A DNA stretch of 64,000 nucleotides. Source: an uncultured Flavobacteriaceae bacterium (GTDB lineage Bacteria > Bacteroidota > Bacteroidia > Flavobacteriales > Flavobacteriaceae). This document shows positions 1 to 7,461 of the stretch, one piece after another. The translations under genes and the position numbers were made by a program. Position 1 is the stretch's first letter, and the number at the start of each line of letters is the position of its first letter. The notes below the pieces were generated by a model. It searched no databases. It saw nothing but the letters and a program-made list of their open reading frames with translations, and was not told the origin of the DNA. The stretch spans positions 124,001 to 188,000 of the forward strand of contig CANLXN010000004.1 of the NCBI GenBank assembly GCA_947495135.1, in the 5' to 3' direction.

Positions 1-508
1 CTGGTTGTTGGTTTGAGTAGTAGATTTGACGATCTTCAAATCCAGTATTTGGGTCTTGAGTTCTTAAAAGATAGTTCGACTCAAAAATTTCAATATTAAT
101 AGGGCTACTTCCATAAATAGAGTCTACTTCGTAAGTAGTCTCTTCGTCAGATACCACAGTTGCGGTACTAAAGAAAGGTAAATAAAGTATCACACTATCT
201 AAAACCACACAGTCTCCAAAGGTAGGACTGGTCTGGCTGTTTGCAAACTGTAGTTGCGAAATTAAATTGACGGTGGATTTACCATAAACGGGATCATTAT
301 ATACCCCAAGTTGGTAGTTAGATAAATCATTCGATTGAACTCCGTTAAAACTCTTACTGTAAGCTATTACACTTTTAGAGTCGTCCATTTCGGTTTCAAA
401 AGTTTGCTCAATAATATCGGTATCAATATTGCTAAATTCTTCTTCGCAAGAAGCCAATCCAACGATCACTAATAGCGTTGCTCCAAGTTTGGGCAAAATA
501 TTCTTCAT
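1..508 (-). CDS. DUF4270 family lipoprotein, 3' part cut by window edge
   Basis: This reading frame is not in the ORF track because its end lies outside the window. Translating the minus strand from ATG at 508 gives a lipoprotein signal (hydrophobic stretch followed by LASC) and then an open frame to base 1. The segment YNDPVYGKSTVNLISQL and the later strand-rich text resemble the DUF4270 family, secreted Bacteroidota lipoproteins of unknown role. An ATG two codons upstream (514) is also possible. The gene starts 22 bases after the stop of the GlgA-like gene, so the two are probably one transcript. DUF4270 beside this GlgA-like gene and near panC is an arrangement I recall from other Flavobacteriia. 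The function is unknown. Confidence 0.75.
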   Translation of the reverse strand, partial: MKNILPKLGATLLVIVGLASCEEEFSNIDTDIIEQTFETEMDDSKSVIAYSKSFNGVQSNDLSNYQLGVYNDPVYGKSTVNLISQLQFANSQTSPTFGDCVVLDSVILYLPFFSTATVVSDEETTYEVDSIYGSSPINIEIFESNYLLRTQDPNTGFEDRQIYYSNQQP

Positions 509-530
509 ATGCATAAGTACGGTACTATTT

Positions 531-1346
531 TTAGTCTAAGACTTCGTTTTCGTAAAAGTCTAGATATGCCGGGCCAAATTCTTCTTTATTGTGATATTTT
601 AACACGGGCTTTTCGATAGTTTTAAGATATGTTTCAAATTCTTCACTTGGCATTTCACTAGAGCCAATGATGACCGCATCACTATTGTCAACAGCAGTTT
701 TCATTACGTTAAAATAGTTTGGGTTTCTGAGGTGTGCTATCTTATCATCTGCAACTCCATCGAATTTGATCTTATCGATCAACTTTTCATTCAACGTATG
801 ATCGAAGCCTTGATTGTATACAGAAGTAACTATCTTACTGTTTTCGAATAAAGGCTCATTACTATAGTAGGTCTTTAGGTACAATGGTAAGAAAGATGCT
901 AACCATCCATGCACATGAATAATGTCTGGAGACCAGTTGAGTTTTTTTACGGTTTCAATCACTCCTTTAGCAAAGAAAATTGCACGCTCGTCATTGTCAG
1001 GAAAATAGTTCCCTTCCTCATCTGCATAGGTAGCCTTTCGCTTAAAATAGTCTTCATTATCAATAAAATAAACCTGCATTCGCTCTTTCGGAATAGAAGC
1101 TACCTTAATAATAAGAGGCATATCCAAATCATTGATCACCAGGTTCATCCCACTTAGACGAATTACCTCGTGAAGCTGATGACGGCGTTCGTTGATGTTT
1201 CCATAACGGGGCATGAAAATTCTAATTTGCCCACCTTTATTATTTACCATTCTAGGTGCCTCAAACGACATGGAGGAAATTTCGGTCTCAGGTAGATAGG
1301 GGATTACTTCAGAAGACACATACAAAATCCTTTTATCTTTCATCAT
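531..1346 (-). CDS. GlgA-like protein, GT5 N-terminal domain only
   Basis: The 271-residue protein begins with KRILYVSSEVIPYLPETEISS, the position where starch/glycogen synthases (GT5) have their ADP-glucose-binding KxGGL loop, and continues with the DIIHVHGWLASFLPLYL segment typical of the GT5 N-terminal Rossmann lobe. Bacterial GlgA is usually about 480 residues, so the C-terminal nucleotide-binding lobe is absent. The KxGGL motif is replaced by acidic and polar residues (PETEISSMS). The frame is intact and ends in a clean stop, so it looks like a stable half-size family member, not a frameshift. It is annotated as glycogen synthase in related genomes as far as I recall, but full catalytic activity is doubtful. 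It lies divergent from panC and upstream of the DUF4270 gene. Confidence 0.75.
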   Translation of the reverse strand: MMKDKRILYVSSEVIPYLPETEISSMSFEAPRMVNNKGGQIRIFMPRYGNINERRHQLHEVIRLSGMNLVINDLDMPLIIKVASIPKERMQVYFIDNEDYFKRKATYADEEGNYFPDNDERAIFFAKGVIETVKKLNWSPDIIHVHGWLASFLPLYLKTYYSNEPLFENSKIVTSVYNQGFDHTLNEKLIDKIKFDGVADDKIAHLRNPNYFNVMKTAVDNSDAVIIGSSEMPSEEFETYLKTIEKPVLKYHNKEEFGPAYLDFYENEVLD

Positions 1347-1536
1347 ATACTTTTATTAGTTGCCAACAATTTCTATATACCCGTGTACTAAGTCATTATT
1401 TTGACCAAACGCTAGTATTCTTTAAAAAGGCTTTTAAAATATCTTTACTGGCCTGTTGTTTATAAAACACGCAAAATTACGAAATTTTATGCAGATTGAG
1501 CTTAATATCTTAATTTTACTCCGATTTTTGCAACTT

Positions 1537-2382
1537 ATGAGATTCCTAAAACAAGCGATTCTTCAAAAGAAGATCGACACAATTAAACAGAACCAACAAA
1601 CAGTTGGATTTGTTCCTACCATGGGAGCATTACACAAAGGACACCTCTCTCTGGTTCAAAAAGCGTTGAACGAGAATGACGTAGTAGTGGTAAGCATATT
1701 TGTGAATCCGACTCAATTTGATAATGCAACCGATTTAAAAAAATATCCGCGAACGCTGGATGAGGATGAAAAATTGTTGCAAACCTTAAAGGGAACTATT
1801 TTGATCTATGCTCCCAATCCGTCCGATTTATACGGTGATAACGTGAGTTCTAAAAATTACAACTTCGGTGGCTTGGAGCACCAAATGGAAGGAAAATTTC
1901 GAGAAGGGCACTTCGACGGTGTTGGCACGGTAGTTAACCTACTTCTGAGAGCAGTTATGCCAAATCGAGCCTATTTTGGTGAAAAAGACTTTCAGCAATT
2001 ACAAATTATTAAAAAGTTAGTTTCTATTGAAAAGCTTCCTATTGAAGTAATTGGATGTCCTATTTTAAGGGAGGATCACGGACTAGCCATGAGTTCGCGA
2101 AATAAGCGTCTTTCCGAAAAACAATTTGAAGAAGCTGTCATTATCTACGAAACGCTGATGGAGGTGAAGAAGGAGTTTAAGCGTAAGAGTATTTCAAAAT
2201 TACATCAATTAGTAGTTCAGAGATTTGATAACCATCCTTCGGTAGAGCTAGAATATTTTGAGATCGCCAACACAAAAAACCTTCAAACCGCAAAACACAA
2301 GCGCAAACAAAATACCTACAGAGCGTTTATAGCTGCCTTTACAGGAGAAGTTAGGTTAATTGATAATATCGCGCTTAATTAG
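1537..2382 (+). CDS. panC: Pantothenate synthetase
   Basis: PanC joins pantoate and beta-alanine with ATP to give pantothenate, in the cytoplasm. The 281-residue frame carries the family motifs: FVPTMGALHKGH near residues 25-36 (the HIGH-like nucleotidyl motif), FVNPTQF, a GEKDFQQLQII segment and MSSRNKRL (the KMSKS-like loop). The ORF track opens at 1456, but the added 27 residues have no family counterpart. ATG at 1537 (MRFLKQAI) gives the usual length of about 280. It is followed by panD on the same strand, which makes the beta-alanine substrate, after a 258-base gap that contains a promoter-like sequence. Confidence 0.97.
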   Translation: MRFLKQAILQKKIDTIKQNQQTVGFVPTMGALHKGHLSLVQKALNENDVVVVSIFVNPTQFDNATDLKKYPRTLDEDEKLLQTLKGTILIYAPNPSDLYGDNVSSKNYNFGGLEHQMEGKFREGHFDGVGTVVNLLLRAVMPNRAYFGEKDFQQLQIIKKLVSIEKLPIEVIGCPILREDHGLAMSSRNKRLSEKQFEEAVIIYETLMEVKKEFKRKSISKLHQLVVQRFDNHPSVELEYFEIANTKNLQTAKHKRKQNTYRAFIAAFTGEVRLIDNIALN

Positions 2383-2628
2383 AGTGGAGTAAAAGTAAAA
2401 TTTTGAATTGCTAGTTGCACACCTTTTATAACAACTTTGGGACAAGCCACTCTCCCGCATTTAATACCGTTGTGCGCAAAAATTCTTTTATTATTCAAAT
2501 GAAATCCATCGACGAATACAAGACTCCATGAGCTCCGTAATCGATTTTCAGTAAAATCAATTCCAGAAAAAAGAAGAATGGCGGATCAAAATCTTAAATC
2601 TCCAATCTGACATCTTAAATCTAAATTG

Positions 2629-2636
2629 TATCTTTG
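2629..2636 (+). promoter_or_regulatory. TAnnTTTG -7 box directly before panD
   Basis: TATCTTTG lies only four bases before the panD ATG at 2641. It matches the Bacteroidota sigma-A -7 consensus TAnnTTTG. Transcription would then begin at or very near the start codon, which suggests a leaderless or almost leaderless panD message. No clear -33 TTG was seen at the usual distance, so this is moderate evidence. Confidence 0.4.
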
Positions 2637-2640
2637 CCCC

Positions 2641-2991
2641 ATGCTTATACACGTAGTAAAATCGAAAATCCACAGAGTGAAAGTTACGGGTGCCGACCTT
2701 AATTATATAGGAAGCATTACTATCGATGAAGATTTGCTCGACGCAGCAAATATTGTGGAAGGAGAAAAAGTGCAAATTGTCAATAACAACAATGGAGAAC
2801 GTCTAGAAACGTATGCCATTCCTGGCCCAAGAGGTAGTGGAGAGATCACACTTAATGGAGCAGCCGCAAGAAAAGTGGCTCCAGGAGACATTTTAATATT
2901 AATAACGTATGCCCTGATGGAATTAGAAGAGGCTAAAAAATTTAAACCTGCCTTGGTATTCCCAAACGAAGAGAACAACTTACTCCGGTAG
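2641..2991 (+). CDS. panD: Aspartate 1-decarboxylase proenzyme
   Basis: PanD decarboxylates L-aspartate to beta-alanine for pantothenate synthesis. The 116-residue protein has the expected size and the self-cleavage site YIGSITID (Gly-Ser bond near residue 24-25, the Ser becoming the pyruvoyl group). Other family signatures are [10 protein letters not shown] near the N-terminus and [20 protein letters not shown] in the second half. The track start at 2626 adds five residues; ATG at 2641 gives the standard [11 protein letters not shown] start. It follows panC and is one base from the next gene, so it likely sits in one transcript with the membrane protein downstream. Confidence 0.97.
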   Translation: MLIHVVKSKIHRVKVTGADLNYIGSITIDEDLLDAANIVEGEKVQIVNNNNGERLETYAIPGPRGSGEITLNGAAARKVAPGDILILITYALMELEEAKKFKPALVFPNEENNLLR

Positions 2992-2992
2992 T

Positions 2993-3961
2993 TTGAACAA
3001 GTCATTATCCAAATTTTTACAGATTACTATACCACTTGCACTAGGGGTCTTCCTTATGTGGTACGTTTATGCCCAATTCACGGAAGAACAGCGAGGAGAA
3101 GTCTTATTTCATTTTAAGAATGCCAATTATTTTTATGTAGTGCTTTCTGTATTTATGAGCATCATTAGTCATCTTGTTCGTGCATATCGCTGGAATTTTA
3201 TGCTTCAACCTCTGGGTTTTAGACCCAAATTGCTCAATAATTTTATGGCGGTGAGTGTAGCCTACCTCATGAATATTTTTATTCCAAAAAGTGGAGAAGT
3301 ATCACGGGCGGTAGTACTAAAAAAATATGAGGAAGTGCCATTCGATAAAGGTTTTGGAACCATCATTACCGAACGTGTGGTCGATCTTATTTTTTTACTG
3401 CTTTTTACGATGGTTGCACTCTTAATGGAATTTGATGTTTTATATGCCTATCTCAAGGAGGTGGTCCCAATAAAAACAATTGTATTAGGTGCTAGTGTAG
3501 TAGGAATTCTATTTTTAAGCTTTGTTTTATTTCTGAAATACTCAAAATCCAATATGAGCCTCAAAATTAATGGACTCGTTGCTGGACTCAAGGAAGGGGT
3601 TTTCAGTATTCTGAAAATGAAGAAAAAAGGAGGTTTTGTATTTTACAGTTTGCTCATTTGGCTCTTGTACATACTAGCGTTTTATTTAGGAACTCAAGCC
3701 CTCCCTGAGACTTCTCATATAGCTGCTGGAACTATCATCATCACTTTTGTGGTTGGGAGCTTTGCTTTTGCATTTACAAACAGCGGCTTTGGAAGTTATC
3801 CCGCAGCAATCGCTGGAATTTTACTAGTATTTGGAATAGAAGCAACAGTAGGTACCGCCTTAGGTTGGATTGTTTGGACTTCCAATATTGTTTATATTTT
3901 ACTGTTTGGGGGACTTTCGTTTATCTTTCTTCCTATCTATAATAGAAAAAAGATTTCTTAA
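2993..3961 (+). CDS. UPF0104/LPG-synthase-type membrane protein
   Basis: This 322-residue polytopic protein resembles the flippase-like transmembrane part of lysylphosphatidylglycerol synthases (UPF0104/YbhN family). Visible features are about seven or eight hydrophobic segments, the conserved SHLVRAYRWNFML segment near residue 60 and MNIFIPKSGEVSRAVVLKKYE near 95-115, then GTIITERVVDLIF. No soluble aminoacyl-transfer domain follows, so lysinylation activity is not implied. The chosen start is TTG at 2993, one base after panD ends; the first in-frame ATG would cut the first membrane segment. Close spacing points to translational coupling with panD, an order I recall from other Flavobacteriia. 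Confidence 0.85.
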   Translation: MNKSLSKFLQITIPLALGVFLMWYVYAQFTEEQRGEVLFHFKNANYFYVVLSVFMSIISHLVRAYRWNFMLQPLGFRPKLLNNFMAVSVAYLMNIFIPKSGEVSRAVVLKKYEEVPFDKGFGTIITERVVDLIFLLLFTMVALLMEFDVLYAYLKEVVPIKTIVLGASVVGILFLSFVLFLKYSKSNMSLKINGLVAGLKEGVFSILKMKKKGGFVFYSLLIWLLYILAFYLGTQALPETSHIAAGTIIITFVVGSFAFAFTNSGFGSYPAAIAGILLVFGIEATVGTALGWIVWTSNIVYILLFGGLSFIFLPIYNRKKIS

Positions 3962-4056
3962 ATAAAGTAGAACCAAGTTAGTAGACATCCAGAGAGCACT
4001 GCCGCGAGTAACGCGAACATGGCAATCATTATTTTGATAGTGCGATTTTCTTTCAT
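3958..4056 (-). CDS. Small single-span membrane protein, 32 residues
   Basis: This frame is too short for the ORF track. From ATG at 4056 it encodes a charged start (MKENRTIK), one hydrophobic helix (IMIAMFALLAAVLSGCLL) and an aromatic end (TWFYFI). Its stop overlaps the stop of the convergent membrane-protein gene by two bases. The lysine/arginine-first, hydrophobic-second layout is that of a real small membrane protein and the frame fills the gap well, but no family is recognised and chance is not excluded. Confidence 0.45.
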   Translation of the reverse strand: MKENRTIKIMIAMFALLAAVLSGCLLTWFYFI

Positions 4057-4255
4057 GGTCCTATATTTACTTATATCGCGAGGGTAGACAAAACTATAGA
4101 ATTTAAGACAAGAAGGCACTCCCACTAGTCGAATGAAATTAGTTATTCAGCGAAAACATACCTGTGAGACTTTCCTAAGAGACAAAAACACACTTCATAC
4201 TGCAGCCAAATAGCGTTCTGGCATCTTCTTTGAAACAAAGCTTTTTAAAATTTAC

Positions 4256-4263
4256 TATCTTTC
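4256..4263 (+). promoter_or_regulatory. Promoter-like -7 box for the esterase gene
   Basis: TATCTTTC is one base off the Bacteroidota -7 consensus TAnnTTTG and lies 20 bases before the ATG at 4284. A TTG in CTTTGAAAC about 25 bases upstream could serve as the -33 element, although the spacing is a little long. Confidence 0.35.
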
Positions 4264-4283
4264 GATCCTCAAAATCTTTGAAT

Positions 4284-5438
4284 ATGAAAAAAGGACTACT
4301 ACTTGCGCTTAGCTTACTATTTTTTGTTTCAAGCTTTGCTCAATCCAAGGTGATTTATGAAGAATATCCTTCCACTTCCTTAGGTGAAACCAGAAAACTA
4401 AAAATTCAATTGCCAAGAGACTACGACCAGAACGTAGACAAAGTATATCCGGTTATTGTGGTACTCGATGCCAACTATCTTTTCGAGCCAGTGGCTGGAA
4501 ATGTAGATTACTTCAGTTATTGGGAAGATATGCCGGAAAGTATTGTAATTGGCGTAATGCAAGGTGATAAGCGTTATGAAGATTGCTCCTATGATGACAT
4601 CAATTTTATGCCTGATGAAAAGGGAGCAGATTTCTTTGAGTTTATAGGCCTAGAATTAATGCCCTATATAGACAGCACTTTCCGTACTGCAAAGTTCACC
4701 ATTGCTGTAGGACACGATTTTACAGCCAACTTTATCAATTACTATTTATTTAAAGATCCCCCATTGTTTAATGGTTATATCTGTTTAAGTCCAGATCTCG
4801 CCCCTAAATTAGACGATCGTCTTCCGCAGCGCATACCCAACATTGAATCCAAGACTTTTTACTATTTAGCCACTGGAAGTGACGATATCAAAGATTTAAT
4901 GGAAATTACCCAAGACTTAGATAACAAACTAAAAGGACTAAAAAGCGACAATTTTTCGTACTATTTCGACAATTTTCAAGGAGCAACTCACTATTCTCTT
5001 GTTGCGCGTGCATTGCCATCTGCAATGGAAAAAATCTTTTCTGTTTATCGTCCAATTTCAAAGCAGGAATACAGTAATGTTATTTTAAAAATGGAGACCC
5101 CCGTGAGCGAATATTTAAACGATAAATACGCCACCATTAAAGACTTATTCGGTCTTTCCAACCCCATTAGAGTGAACGATTTCATCGCAACTGCAAAAGC
5201 GTGTGAAAAAAAGAAAGAATGGGAATCTCTAGAGGTAATTGCAAACATGGCGAAAAAACAATATCCCAACACAACATTAGGGGACTATTATTTAGGTCGC
5301 TATTACGAGGAAATAGGGGAGCCAAAAAAAGCGATGAGAACTTTTCAAGGAGCTTTCGACAAGGAGGAAATAGACTTTATTACTACAGATCTTATGTTGG
5401 ATAAAGCGGACAAAATTAAAGAAGATTTCGGTTACTAG
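4284..5438 (+). CDS. Secreted esterase (alpha/beta hydrolase) with TPR tail
   Basis: The 384-residue protein opens with a signal peptide (MKKGLLLALSLLFFVSSFAQ). It continues as an alpha/beta hydrolase of the esterase-D/IroE-like type: strand VYPVIVVLDANYLFEP, then ESIVIGV and an extended central core. The nucleophile elbow, normally GxSxG, reads AVGHDFTAN here, so the usual serine is replaced by Asp in this position. The C-terminal part (KEWESLEVIANMAKKQYPNTTLGDYYLGRYYEEIGEPKKAMRTFQGAF) is TPR-like. Start ATG at 4284 was preferred to the track start at 4230 because it begins the signal peptide. Predicted location is periplasm or outside. The missing serine makes true esterase activity uncertain. 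Confidence 0.75.
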   Translation: MKKGLLLALSLLFFVSSFAQSKVIYEEYPSTSLGETRKLKIQLPRDYDQNVDKVYPVIVVLDANYLFEPVAGNVDYFSYWEDMPESIVIGVMQGDKRYEDCSYDDINFMPDEKGADFFEFIGLELMPYIDSTFRTAKFTIAVGHDFTANFINYYLFKDPPLFNGYICLSPDLAPKLDDRLPQRIPNIESKTFYYLATGSDDIKDLMEITQDLDNKLKGLKSDNFSYYFDNFQGATHYSLVARALPSAMEKIFSVYRPISKQEYSNVILKMETPVSEYLNDKYATIKDLFGLSNPIRVNDFIATAKACEKKKEWESLEVIANMAKKQYPNTTLGDYYLGRYYEEIGEPKKAMRTFQGAFDKEEIDFITTDLMLDKADKIKEDFGY

Positions 5439-5459
5439 AATTTCTTCATATGGAATTAA

Positions 5460-5772
5460 TTAGAACTGCTCTTGTATTAATTTACAAGAGCATTTTTTAT
5501 GAACTTCAGTACACCTATAACGCGGATAGAAGTGCAAATTACGTTTTCTGAAAGGGTCTCCGTTAAAACGCTGTATTACAAGTAGCCTATGGTTCGGGAT
5601 AATGGTGTGCATCTCAAAATTTACCTCCTATCCAGAAAAATCGATCTTCAACAACCATTGCATCGATTCGATCCAGCTCCAACCTATCTTTCTTAGTAAA
5701 AGTGTTTTGAATAAATTTTCCCGATTAACTACATGCATTACTAGTCCCAATTAATAAAGATAAAAGCAACAT
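5460..5772 (-). pseudogene. Decayed secreted/lipoprotein gene remnant
   Basis: This lies in the 590-base gap between the esterase and the response regulator. On the minus strand from 5772 a signal-like start (MLLLSLLIGTSNACS) runs into an in-frame TAA. The same frame then continues with coding-like text (FTKKDRLELDRIDAMVVEDRF) to a stop, and after a shift of one frame another open stretch (EMHTIIPNHRLLVIQRFNGDPF) follows. One stop plus one frameshift would join them into one short protein. The family is not recognised. The far end overlaps the terminator of the esterase gene, so the true boundary is uncertain. Confidence 0.3.
5467..5498 (+). terminator. Rho-independent terminator after the esterase gene
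   Basis: The arms TGCTCTTGTA and TACAAGAGCA form a perfect 10-base stem with a six-base loop, followed by six T. It lies 28 bases past the esterase stop. Confidence 0.85.
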
Positions 5773-6030
5773 GTACTTCAAAGGAAATAGACGTTTCGGG
5801 GGATGGATTAAGCTACTCTTCCAAATTTAAAATAAGGACATAATAGTATAAAATGATCGTCACTTTATTAGAAAGAAAAAAATGGAAGCAACCCGGCATT
5901 TTGTGGAGTCGCTTACTACTTCGTAATGCTTTAAGGAATATAGATTGCTTCCAAGATTTTCAAGTATACAATGGAAGATTGTATAACAGGGGCAATTTAA
6001 TTAATAATTTTCTTTTTAATCTAAGTACTA
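5773..6030. other. Gene-free remainder of the 5439-6030 gap
   Basis: Nothing convincing was seen here apart from the remnant and terminator listed separately. The 61-codon plus-strand ORF at 5853-6038 has no signal, motif or ribosome-binding site and runs into the end of the regulator gene, so it was not called. Confidence 0.5.
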
Positions 6031-6687
6031 CTACGTAGAAAGGGTAAATTTTAACGTTTTTACAAGTCGTTCATTTTTATGTACCCAGTTTGTTAGACTA
6101 TTTGTCTTTTTAACTAGATGAAGTTTAGTGATAATATTACTCCTGTGCTTTTCTATAGTTCGTTTGCTAATTCCTAACGCATTAGCTATCTGCACTGTGT
6201 TGAGTCGTTCTCCAATTAAACATAGTACTTGTTTTTCAGTTTCTGAAAGAGACTCTAAGCTTCTCAGTATATCGTGTATTAGATCTATTTCAATAGACGA
6301 ATCCTCTTTGCTGAAACAGGTAGCTCCCTGCAGCACAGAATCAAGACACTCTTTTATAGAATTGAAACTATCGGCTGCATTTAATGTTCCCGAAACTCGA
6401 AGAGAATGAACAGCAACCAAATATTCGTGCTGCACGTCTGGAAAAATAATAATAAACTTGGTTTCTATTCCTCTTTCGGACACCATCCGCATGATATCGA
6501 ATGCAGAAAGCACAGGTAAGTCCGCATCAAGCATTGCAACCTTCGGAGGGCTTTCAATTATGGAATGTAAGGCTTCCGCACCAGTCTGCGCCATTTTTAC
6601 ATTCTGGTACTCGTTCTTGAGTCCATTATATAAGCCGTACAGATAAACTTCCTGACGATGCGCTAGAAGAAGTCCTTCTTGGGTCAT
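6031..6687 (-). CDS. NarL-type regulator with degenerate receiver
   Basis: The 218-residue protein aligns by eye with its neighbour (6810-7460): an N-terminal receiver and a C-terminal LuxR-type helix-turn-helix (LSETEKQVLCLIGERLNTVQIA, then KRTIEKHRSNII). The presumed phosphoacceptor Asp54 (AMLDADLP) is kept. However, the acidic pair that binds Mg2+ is replaced (LLLAHRQEV against IVIADDHPM), the conserved Thr/Ser strand reads FIIIFPD and the conserved Lys is lost (TLNAADSF against YLLKEDSF). It is therefore likely a phosphorylation-independent pseudo-receiver. ATG at 6687 was chosen because that start aligns with the paralogue; the track start at 6729 adds 14 residues. It is the last gene of the kinase operon, or has its own promoter in the 122-base gap. 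Confidence 0.85.
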   Translation of the reverse strand: MTQEGLLLAHRQEVYLYGLYNGLKNEYQNVKMAQTGAEALHSIIESPPKVAMLDADLPVLSAFDIMRMVSERGIETKFIIIFPDVQHEYLVAVHSLRVSGTLNAADSFNSIKECLDSVLQGATCFSKEDSSIEIDLIHDILRSLESLSETEKQVLCLIGERLNTVQIANALGISKRTIEKHRSNIITKLHLVKKTNSLTNWVHKNERLVKTLKFTLST

Positions 6688-6711
6688 TTTTTGAATTTTA
6701 GCGCAATATAG

Positions 6712-6729
6712 ATGGTCATCAAGGACCAT
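6712..6729. promoter_or_regulatory. Short inverted repeat upstream of the pseudo-receiver gene
   Basis: ATGGTC and GACCAT form a six-base inverted repeat with a six-base spacer, 25 to 42 bases before the ATG at 6687. It could be a regulator half-site pair or chance. It also contains the rejected upstream ATG. Confidence 0.3.
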
Positions 6730-6733
6730 AAAA

Positions 6734-6770
6734 TACGTACAATTACGTATTATTTACGTAGTACTACGTA
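6734..6770. promoter_or_regulatory. Four helically phased TACGTA boxes (putative operator)
   Basis: TACGTA occurs at 6734, 6744, 6755 and 6765, steps of 10, 11 and 10 bases, so all four face one side of the helix. The last two form the perfect 16-base palindrome TACGTAGTACTACGTA. The cluster is 47 to 83 bases upstream of the pseudo-receiver start and downstream of the canonical regulator stop. A further TACGTA is at 6032-6037 at the 3' end of the gene. It is probably a cooperative binding array, perhaps for one of the adjacent NarL-type regulators (inference). Confidence 0.5.
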
Positions 6771-6809
6771 GTTTTCAATTTCTAGATGAATTTCTGAATA
6801 AACCTATAA

Positions 6810-7460
6810 CTATAGCTCCTGGATGATATTCTTGTTAATTAACGCCCAATTAGTCAACGAGTTGGTGCCACCGGAAAGGCTCAATTTCTCTTTAATATTG
6901 CTCCGATGCTTCTCTACCGTCCTGCTGGAGACACATAAGGTATCTGCTATATCATTAGAGGTGATTTGTTGAGAAATTAATTTTAGAATAGTGGTTTCTG
7001 AAGGAGTAAGTAGTTGAAGCTTTTTTAATTCTTCGGAAGCATTCTTGAGCGAAAACGAATCAAACGACCTACTAAAGTATTCTTCTCCTTTCAATACGGC
7101 TTCAATACAACGTTCTATATCGTAGAAAGAATCTTCTTTTAACAAATAACCATTAATATGAAAGGCCTTCGCCTGTGCAACATATTCTGCCTCTTTATGA
7201 AATGAAAGAACTATGAACTTAGTTTTAGAACCTTTTTCCTTTGCTGTTTTTATAACTTCAAATCCAGTAAGAATAGGCATATCAATGTCCAATAACGCAA
7301 CAGTAGGTTCATGTTTTAAAATGAGCTCCAACGCCTGCATTCCAGTAGCTCCTTGACCAAGAACATTGTATCCATTCTTCACAAGTTCCTCGTAAAGACC
7401 TTTCAGCAGCATGGGATGATCATCTGCAATAACTATGGTAAAATTGTCTTTTTCTATCAT
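6810..7460 (-). CDS. NarL/LuxR-type response regulator
   Basis: This 216-residue protein is a complete response regulator. The receiver has the acidic pair in IVIADDHPM (residues 13-14), the phosphoacceptor Asp58 in ALLDIDMPI, the Ser switch in FIVLSFH and Lys in YLLKEDSF. The C-terminal half is a LuxR-type helix-turn-helix (LTPSETTILKLISQQITSNDIA, SSRTVEKHRSNIKEKL). Its ATG is one base past the stop of the HisKA_3 kinase gene 7462-9480, so the two are very likely co-translated and a cognate pair. Predicted to act as a cytoplasmic transcription factor; targets are unknown, but the TACGTA array just downstream is a candidate. Confidence 0.93.
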   Translation of the reverse strand: MIEKDNFTIVIADDHPMLLKGLYEELVKNGYNVLGQGATGMQALELILKHEPTVALLDIDMPILTGFEVIKTAKEKGSKTKFIVLSFHKEAEYVAQAKAFHINGYLLKEDSFYDIERCIEAVLKGEEYFSRSFDSFSLKNASEELKKLQLLTPSETTILKLISQQITSNDIADTLCVSSRTVEKHRSNIKEKLSLSGGTNSLTNWALINKNIIQEL

Positions 7461-7461
7461 C

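Noticed and set aside
5853-6038. 61-codon plus-strand ORF
   Set aside because: No ribosome-binding site, no motif and it runs into the end of the regulator gene on the other strand.
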